Source: Thiotrichaceae bacterium
GTDB taxonomy: Bacteria > Pseudomonadota > Gammaproteobacteria > Thiotrichales > Thiotrichaceae
Length of the DNA stretch: 12,360 nt
Assembly: GCA_027008885.1 (NCBI GenBank)
Contig: JALVDQ010000155.1
Location: 1-12,360, forward strand
Direction of reading: 5' to 3'
Positions 1 through 5,141 of the stretch are shown piece by piece. A program made the translations under genes and the position numbers. The notes under the pieces are model-generated. The model saw only the letters and a list, made by a program, of their open reading frames with translations. It searched no databases and was not told where the DNA came from. Position 1 is the stretch's first letter. Each line of letters opens with the position of its first letter.

Positions 1-102
1 TATCAAGAGAGGCGAATAGTCGCTCTATTTAACGAACTTGATAAGCTCAGATTATGATGATTGTGGGATTTGCAGTCAATTTCTAGTTCTTGGACAGGCT
101 CC
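1..102 (+). repeat. MITE-like element, partial copy 1
   Basis: Positions 1-88 are the exact reverse complement of 4992-5079, an 88-bp perfect match at this spacing. From 89 to 102 the two copies diverge but keep the terminal-repeat pattern, which here reads TTCTTGGACAGGCTCC. The element is cut by the window edge, so its other end is not visible. It ends a few bases before the ribosome binding site of the glutathione S-transferase gene. I see no transposase in the part present. Calling it a MITE is an inference from its short length, its terminal inverted repeats (seen in copy 2) and its two copies in 5 kb. Confidence 0.8.
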
Positions 103-108
103 TGGGAG

Positions 109-113
109 AGGAG
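109..113 (+). promoter_or_regulatory. Ribosome binding site that sets the GST start
   Basis: AGGAG lies 6 nt before the ATG at 120. The in-frame ATG at 90 lies inside the MITE-like repeat and has no comparable site. The 120 start also gives a protein that begins directly with the first beta strand of the GST fold. The site starts within about 10 bp of the end of the repeat. Confidence 0.75.
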
Positions 114-119
114 AATACT

Positions 120-779
120 ATGAGTCATTTAAAATTGGTTATTGGTAATAAAAATTACTCCACCTGGTCATTGCGACCCTGGTTCTTTATGAAGAATCTG
201 GGAGTGGATTTTGAAGAAGAGCTGGTTTTTCTGTTTGAAGCGGATACCAGTAAAAATCTCGAAAATTATCAATCAAATGAGAAGGTTCCTGTACTGATTG
301 AAGGTGATCTGCAAGTCTGGGATTCACTTGCCATTATAGAAACCATCGCTGACAGGTTTCCTGAAAAGCGGGGCTTGCCCGCAGACCCTGTAGCGAGAGC
401 TGTTGCCCGAACAGTCTCTGCCGAAATGCATTCCAGTTTTTTTGCCTTGAGGGATGCTTTGCCCATGAATCTGCGCAAGCATTTTCCCGATTACCGCATT
501 ACGGCAGATGTGCAATCGGATATTGAGCGTATCTGCTGGCTCTGGGATTATTGCCGGAGTCATGCAAGCGCGCCTGGTCAATGGCTTTTGGGTGAGTTTA
601 GTGGTGCCGACGCAATGTTTGCGCCTGTGGTGATGCGTTTTCTTGGATATGATGTCAAACTGTCAGGATTTGCAGCCGAATATGTTGATTTTGTGTATAA
701 AAATGAGTATATGCAGGAATGGATTGAAGACAGTAAATCTGAAACTCAAATTATTTTGCAAGATGAAGTAACAGATTAA
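120..779 (+). CDS. Glutathione S-transferase family protein
   Basis: A 219-residue protein with the two-domain cytosolic GST layout. The N-terminal thioredoxin-like domain (about residues 1-80) opens with a beta strand followed by the family signature NYSTWSLRPW, which carries the serine and tyrosine candidates for activating glutathione. It then has the cis-proline segment KVPVLIEG and the glutathione-binding VWDSLAIIETIADRFP. An all-helical C-terminal domain follows from about residue 90. Members of this family conjugate glutathione or act as thiol-dependent isomerases and reductases in the cytoplasm; the substrate cannot be predicted. The start at 120 is chosen over an in-frame ATG at 90 because of AGGAG at 109-113. 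It lies 29 bp before argA on the same strand, so the two are probably co-transcribed. The upstream region is a mobile-type repeat, which may have replaced or supplied the promoter. Confidence 0.9.
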   Translation: MSHLKLVIGNKNYSTWSLRPWFFMKNLGVDFEEELVFLFEADTSKNLENYQSNEKVPVLIEGDLQVWDSLAIIETIADRFPEKRGLPADPVARAVARTVSAEMHSSFFALRDALPMNLRKHFPDYRITADVQSDIERICWLWDYCRSHASAPGQWLLGEFSGADAMFAPVVMRFLGYDVKLSGFAAEYVDFVYKNEYMQEWIEDSKSETQIILQDEVTD

Positions 780-808
780 GGCTGCAGCAATAAAAACCAG
801 GGGATACA

Positions 809-2086
809 ATGAAGAACAGGCACATAGATTTCTTTCGTGAAGCAGCACCATATATCCATTTGCACAGTGGCAAAACATTTGTCATTGCCTTTGCCGGAAA
901 GGTGATAGAAGACGACTCGTTCTATCGCATTATTCAGGATATTGCGATTTTATCTGCGCTGGGCGCTCGCATTGTTCTGGTTTTTGGTGCCCGTTCCCAG
1001 GTTGACAAACACTTGCATTCAATCAACCATAAAATACAGCTTGTCAATGATATGCGGGTGACTGATGAGGTAACCTTGAGCATTGCCAAAGAAACCATCG
1101 GTGCACTCAGAATCGAAATTGAAAACAGGCTGAGTCATGCGCTCAGCACTCCGCCTGTTATCAATGAAAGTCTGGGGGTTATTTCTGGTAACTTTGTAAC
1201 GGCAAAGCCCTATGGTATTCATAATGGTACTGATTACCAACATACGGGTACGGTACGAAAAATTAATGCCAGGCTGATTCAGCAATTAATTGATTCAGGA
1301 AATATTGTGCTGGTATCGTCACTGGGCTTTTCTCCAACGGGGGAAATATTTAATTTGCGCTATGAAGATGTTGCTAGTTTTACCGCCAAGGCACTACAGG
1401 CAGACAAGCTCATTTTTATTCATGCAGATGCTGCAACACCAACCACAGACGTTGACTTGCAGCATATTGACGAATTTATCCAGACCCATCCGGAGCAACA
1501 GCGTTTGCTCATGCACATTAAAAAAGCACTGCAAAACGGGGTTCAACGGGTGCATCTGGTCAGTACAGAAACCCCGGATGGACTGTTTCTGGAGCTTTAC
1601 ACACGCGATGGCATAGGCACGATGTTTAATGCCAGCCTGTATGAAAATAGCCGCAAAGCCAAAATAGAGGATGTGAGTGGCATCATAGAGCTGATTGAAC
1701 CACTGGAAAAAAGTGGTGTATTGATCAAACGCTCAAGAGAGCAGTTAGAACTTGAAATTGACAAATTCAGCATTATCGAGCGAGATGGAAAAATAATTGC
1801 CTGTGCCGCGCTTTATCCTCTGCTCGATAAAAAAATGGGCGAGCTTGCGTGCTTGGCGGTGCATCCTGATTATAAGGGCGGAGAGCGGGGTGACAGGTTG
1901 CTAAAACTGATTACCTGCGAAGCTTTGGAGAAACACCTGACAAAATTATTTGTATTAACAACACAGTCGATAGACTGGTTTAAGGAACGCGGTTTTCAGA
2001 CGGGTGAAATCAATGATTTGCCTGAAAAGAAAAAAGCACTGTATAACTTTCAGCGCAACTCGAAAATTCTAATTAAGGACTTGTGA
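809..2086 (+). CDS. argA: Amino-acid N-acetyltransferase (N-acetylglutamate synthase)
   Basis: A 425-residue protein that aligns by eye with E. coli ArgA along its whole length. Residues 1 to about 285 form the amino-acid-kinase-like domain (GKTFVIAFAGKVIED near the start, later VISGNFVTAKPYG), which in this family binds arginine as a feedback inhibitor. Residues from about 290 on form the GNAT acetyltransferase domain, with KRSREQLELEIDKF, the acetyl-CoA region LACLAVHPDYKGGERGDRLL and the C-terminal FVLTTQSIDWFKERGF. It makes N-acetylglutamate from acetyl-CoA and glutamate, the first step of arginine synthesis, in the cytoplasm. The ATG at 809 has GGGG a short distance upstream. It sits second in a three-gene cluster with short gaps of 29 and 23 bp. 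I see no ARG box that I could defend, partly because the promoter region lies beyond or within the repeat. Confidence 0.96.
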   Translation: MKNRHIDFFREAAPYIHLHSGKTFVIAFAGKVIEDDSFYRIIQDIAILSALGARIVLVFGARSQVDKHLHSINHKIQLVNDMRVTDEVTLSIAKETIGALRIEIENRLSHALSTPPVINESLGVISGNFVTAKPYGIHNGTDYQHTGTVRKINARLIQQLIDSGNIVLVSSLGFSPTGEIFNLRYEDVASFTAKALQADKLIFIHADAATPTTDVDLQHIDEFIQTHPEQQRLLMHIKKALQNGVQRVHLVSTETPDGLFLELYTRDGIGTMFNASLYENSRKAKIEDVSGIIELIEPLEKSGVLIKRSREQLELEIDKFSIIERDGKIIACAALYPLLDKKMGELACLAVHPDYKGGERGDRLLKLITCEALEKHLTKLFVLTTQSIDWFKERGFQTGEINDLPEKKKALYNFQRNSKILIKDL

Positions 2087-2109
2087 GATGCATCTTCAGG
2101 GCTTCTTAA

Positions 2110-2544
2110 ATGACTCCAGAAAATATTCTTAACTATATAAAAATCAATGAAAATATAAGTACCTCAGGACAGCCGTCACCTGCCCAGTTTGAGGTAATTG
2201 CGAAACATGGCTTTGCATCTGTTCTAAACCTTGCCATGCCGGACTCAACAAATGCGCTTCCTGACGAAGGCGGTTTTGTGACAGAGCAGGGAATGAATTA
2301 TTTTCATATTCCGGTTCCCTTTGATGCCCCAACGGTTGAGCATCTGCGATTATTTATTAATCTTGTGAAGATTCTTGCAGATGAAAAGGTTTGGGTGCAT
2401 TGCGCTTTGAATTATCGTGTCTCGGCTTTTATGTATCATTATCAGAGATCTGTTTTAAATATTCCCGTTGAAAAACGGGTTGCAATGCTGCAAAGCTGGG
2501 AGCCAGATTCTGTCTGGGCAGAATTTTTAAAAATAACACCTTAG
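2110..2544 (+). CDS. Tyrosine-phosphatase-like protein (COG3453/DUF442 type)
   Basis: A 144-residue cytoplasmic protein. The N-terminal part has the family signature ISTSGQPSPAQFEVI (about residues 16-30), and the phosphatase-type loop VHCALNYRVSAF is at about residues 96-107. The general acid/base geometry is that of a small dual-specificity phosphatase fold. The loop is HC-X4-R (Cys98, Arg103), not the canonical C-X5-R of tyrosine phosphatases. From memory, related proteins with HCAANxRVSAF share this form, so it is likely a family trait. The substrate is unknown; some relatives are fused to or sit near sulfur-metabolism hydrolases, but nothing here supports that role. It follows argA by 23 bp with only a weak Shine-Dalgarno (CAGGG), suggesting translation coupled to upstream genes. 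Its stop is 4 bp from the stop of the convergent GGDEF-EAL gene. Confidence 0.82.
   Translation: MTPENILNYIKINENISTSGQPSPAQFEVIAKHGFASVLNLAMPDSTNALPDEGGFVTEQGMNYFHIPVPFDAPTVEHLRLFINLVKILADEKVWVHCALNYRVSAFMYHYQRSVLNIPVEKRVAMLQSWEPDSVWAEFLKITP
2507..2528 (+). terminator. Possible intrinsic terminator inside the 3' end of the phosphatase gene
   Basis: ATTCTG (2507-2512) and CAGAAT (2519-2524) form a 6-bp stem with a 6-nt loop. The T-run 2524-2528 follows at once, and then an A-run. It would end the plus-strand GST-argA-phosphatase transcript about 15 nt before the stop codon, next to a convergent gene. The stem is short and AT-rich, so strength is uncertain. Confidence 0.4.
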
Positions 2545-2548
2545 GTTA

Positions 2549-4777
2549 CTAAAACTCGGCAATAATATTGGTTGCATTTAAAGGAAGTTCTTTTGCCTTA
2601 TTGACATCCACCGGTTTGGATAGCAAAAAGCCCTGGGCTAAATCAGCGCCCAGTATGCGGATAAGTGCGAGTTGCTCTGTTGTTTCAACACCTTCTACCA
2701 CAGCGGATAAATCCAGCCTTTTGATTAGTGTAATCGCACTTTCAAGGATTGTTTTATTGCCTGATGAAGCTGCCAATAACAGGCTGCGGTCAATTTTTAC
2801 GGTATCAAATGGCAGCATGGAGAGACGGGAAAGGGAGGAATAGCCAGTACCAAAATCATCCATGGCAATAGAAAAACCAATTTCTTTTAGCTTCTTTAAC
2901 GATTGCAGTAAATGTTCCGCTGGTATGTCCTGATCTTCAAGCACTTCGATACAAAATCGCTCAGGTGGAAGTTCTGTTGCTTTAAAACTGTGAAGAAAAT
3001 CATCCAATATTTTTGCATTATCAAGCATATAGGATGGCAAATTAATATTTATCGTTACCCTGGGCAGACTTTGGTAGTTTCTGGCTATCATACTTATGCA
3101 TATTTTGGTTAATGGTGTTAAAAGCCCATAAGCCTGTGCCTGTTCAAGGAATTGTCCGGGGAGAAGGATACCGTTTTCTTCAGATTCTATACGAATCAAT
3201 AATTCCATTGCGCTTAAAGAGCCATTTTCTATGTTATAGATTGGTTGAAAATGAACTGGTAAGTAATTTTGATCTATGGATTTTTGCAGAATTTCTCTTA
3301 GTTTACATCGTGGCAAATTATTATTCGAACTTTTAAAATAAATAGAGTAGTTACTGCGTTTTAATCTGGCGAATGACAGTGCTTCTTCTGCCTGGCGGAC
3401 TAGCCGCTGTGGTTCAATTGGTGTTTTACTGTGACTAACACCAAAGGTTAAGGGTACTGCAATTCGCTGTCCTGAAACATAATCCCAGATCCCCAGCCTT
3501 TTTTGAATATCTTTGATCAGGACATGAATATCTTTATTTGCAATCTGGTATACGATAATAAACACATCAGTCCCCACTCTTGCAGCAATAAGTGTCTCCG
3601 GCAGTTTTTTTAATCTTTGCGCCAGGCTGATTAGTACATTATCTCCAAAACTCCGTCCGTACAGGTCATTTATTGATCTAAAATCATCAATATTTATCGC
3701 AACAGCCAGCATATTCTCAAGACGATAAGACTCTATTTTTTCCAGGGTTCCGTGATAATTAGGCAAGAGGGTTAAAGGGTCTGTATAGGCAAGCTGCTTT
3801 AGATTGCGCCCCTGTTCCTGATATTTTTTGATAATTAGAATTAAACGCCAGATTACAATACTGCTTAGCAGCAGGCTGCTGAAAGCAATGATTTTTGTAT
3901 CAATAGATTTTTGATCAAATTGCCAGCGTGTTAATATACTTAATGGAATCACACTCACAGCCGCAACAGCGGATATCCACATCAATGTAGAACCGAGAGC
4001 ATAAGAATATTTTGATTCAGAGTAGAGTGAAATATCTTCAACAAAAGCAAAAAACAGGATAAAAACACCAGCCAGATGGTAAATGCTGGCAGAAATTTCA
4101 GGCTTCACATCAATCAGATCAAGACTTGCAAAAAGATCAATGCCAAAATGAATGATAACCAGCAGGATTGAAATTGAGAAAATAATATTCTGCAACACTA
4201 TATTTTTTAGAACAAAATGAATAATTATCGAAACTATCAGCAAGATGCTGGCAAACAGAATTTTTGCAATAAGTAACTTCTGTGCGGTATCCAGGGCTAA
4301 TATCTCATCCAGGATTTCGGGTGAAACCAGCAAGGTAAAGATTGTCACAGAGAGAATCAGGAGACTCAGATCAGTTGTCAGCCCGTTGAGTCGGAATTTC
4401 TTCTCAAAAAGAAGCATAACTGACAATCCAAAGGTACTGATAAGCACGATGCCGGATTGCTCAATAGAAAAGGGGATTATCTGGTTAATTTCAGTGGCAA
4501 AAAAACCAATTTCCTGAATGATAATAGAGACCTTGATAAGAATAACGCCAAGAAACAGGGAACCCCAGGATAACATTGAACGATGGTTTACAATGAGCTG
4601 GTAACCAAACCCAAACAAGGTGAGAAACAGAATCGAAATATTGGCTAAATGATAGCTTAGTGAGTTTTCAAAAAAAATAATAGAAACCGAAAGGGTAAAA
4701 TCCAGCAGCACAAACAACTGCCAAAATACGGGCAGTCCGTTTTTCTCCAGGTAATTTGATAGCTTTTTTATTATCAT
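2549..4777 (-). CDS. Membrane GGDEF-EAL protein, probable c-di-GMP phosphodiesterase
   Basis: A 742-residue protein. Residues 1 to about 316 are hydrophobic and look like 8 to 10 membrane helices with short loops, an uncharacterised membrane sensor region. A GGDEF domain follows (about 325-480). It keeps TDPLTLLPN and the INDLYGRSFGD segment, but the signature itself is GTDVF at 402-406, so cyclase activity is unlikely. The EAL domain (about 490-735) keeps the residues expected for catalysis: ELLIR at 525-529, the Asn in INLPS, the Glu in IEVLED, DDFGTGYSS at 640-648, KID at 661-663, EGVE at 695-698 and QGF at 715-717. The likely activity is hydrolysis of c-di-GMP to pGpG on the cytoplasmic face, with the degenerate GGDEF perhaps binding GTP as a regulatory domain (inference). 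The ATG at 4777 has only a weak ribosome binding site, and tandem repeats lie immediately upstream. Confidence 0.93.
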   Translation of the reverse strand: MIIKKLSNYLEKNGLPVFWQLFVLLDFTLSVSIIFFENSLSYHLANISILFLTLFGFGYQLIVNHRSMLSWGSLFLGVILIKVSIIIQEIGFFATEINQIIPFSIEQSGIVLISTFGLSVMLLFEKKFRLNGLTTDLSLLILSVTIFTLLVSPEILDEILALDTAQKLLIAKILFASILLIVSIIIHFVLKNIVLQNIIFSISILLVIIHFGIDLFASLDLIDVKPEISASIYHLAGVFILFFAFVEDISLYSESKYSYALGSTLMWISAVAAVSVIPLSILTRWQFDQKSIDTKIIAFSSLLLSSIVIWRLILIIKKYQEQGRNLKQLAYTDPLTLLPNYHGTLEKIESYRLENMLAVAINIDDFRSINDLYGRSFGDNVLISLAQRLKKLPETLIAARVGTDVFIIVYQIANKDIHVLIKDIQKRLGIWDYVSGQRIAVPLTFGVSHSKTPIEPQRLVRQAEEALSFARLKRSNYSIYFKSSNNNLPRCKLREILQKSIDQNYLPVHFQPIYNIENGSLSAMELLIRIESEENGILLPGQFLEQAQAYGLLTPLTKICISMIARNYQSLPRVTININLPSYMLDNAKILDDFLHSFKATELPPERFCIEVLEDQDIPAEHLLQSLKKLKEIGFSIAMDDFGTGYSSLSRLSMLPFDTVKIDRSLLLAASSGNKTILESAITLIKRLDLSAVVEGVETTEQLALIRILGADLAQGFLLSKPVDVNKAKELPLNATNIIAEF

Positions 4778-4793
4778 TATTAGTAGCTCACGC

Positions 4794-4843
4794 GATTATT
4801 AGCTTGCGCAGATTATTGGCTTGCGTGATTATTTGCTTGTGCC
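4794..4843 (-). repeat. Three tandem 16-17 bp repeats upstream of the GGDEF-EAL start
   Basis: On the plus strand three units of the form GATTATTNGCTTGYGYN follow one another at 4794-4810, 4811-4826 and 4827-4843. A more degenerate fourth unit (ATTATTAGTAGCTCACGC) lies at about 4776-4793 and reaches the start codon. On the coding strand the units read GCAAGCNAATAATC and lie in the 5' leader. They could be operator sites for a regulator that binds repeats, or a slippage product. Confidence 0.7.
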
Positions 4844-4899
4844 ATGTAATTAATACCCGCTGGCTCAGCTCAGGGGCTATACAATGAACGCAATGCAAG

Positions 4900-4927
4900 G
4901 GGTTTCTGCTATTGGGTTTCTGTCATT
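4900..4927 (-). repeat. Two tandem 14-bp repeats
   Basis: GGGTTTCTGCTATT (4900-4913) is followed directly by GGGTTTCTGTCATT (4914-4927), 12 of 14 bases the same. The function is unknown. It lies between the MITE-like element and the GGDEF-EAL gene. Confidence 0.6.
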
Positions 4928-4977
4928 CTATAATAATATGAACAGAATTATGTATTTTTCAGATAAACAGGCTCCTG

Positions 4978-5138
4978 GGAGTCAATCCGAAAACTAGAAA
5001 TTGACTGCAAATCCCACAATCATCATAATCTGAGCTTATCAAGTTCGTTAAATAGAGCGACTATTCGCCTCTCTTGATAAACTCACCTTATAACAATTCT
5101 GAAATTTTCGTTTCAATCCCAGTTCTCGGACAGGCTCC
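4978..5138 (-). mobile_element. MITE-like element, complete copy 2 (161 bp)
   Basis: The ends form imperfect terminal inverted repeats: GGAGTCAATCCGAAAACT at 4978 and, read inward on the minus strand from 5138, GGAGCCTGTCCGAGAACT. Over 27 bp, 20 positions agree. It contains no usable coding sequence. An internal hairpin has 8-bp arms TTATCAAG (5036-5043) and CTTGATAA (5073-5080) with further pairing inside. The flanks CTGG (4975-4978) and CTAG (5138-5141) look like a 4-bp CTRG target duplication with one substitution; in that reading the element proper starts with GAG. A short, non-coding, inverted-repeat-ended element present twice in 5 kb fits a MITE mobilised by a transposase elsewhere. 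The GAG tip and CTAG-type target suggest an IS5-like parent, but that is a guess. Confidence 0.78.
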
Positions 5139-5141
5139 TAG
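5138..5141 (-). other. Putative MITE target site CTAG, containing the rnr stop codon
   Basis: CTAG follows the right terminal repeat of the MITE directly. Read on the minus strand, its TAG (complement of 5138-5140) is the stop codon of rnr. The matching flank on the left end is CTGG at 4975-4978. The coding sequence therefore ends at the insertion point. Confidence 0.6.

Larger units (their letters stand above)
4778..4977 (-). promoter_or_regulatory. Leader and promoter region of the GGDEF-EAL gene
   Basis: This 200-bp stretch separates the gene from the MITE-like element. It holds two short tandem arrays (4794-4843 and 4900-4927). I found no convincing -35/-10 pair on the minus strand. Transcription may therefore start in the MITE, read through from rnr, or depend on an activator. 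Confidence 0.35.

Noticed and set aside
90..119. Upstream ATG extending the GST by 10 residues
   Set aside because: It lies within the end of the MITE-like repeat and lacks a ribosome binding site, while AGGAG precedes the ATG at 120.
4794..4843. CRISPR array
   Set aside because: The three units are directly adjacent with no spacers, and no cas gene is in the window.
102..4977. Composite transposon carrying argA between the two repeats
   Set aside because: The repeats carry no transposase, and the genes between are ordinary housekeeping genes; simple independent insertions explain the arrangement better.
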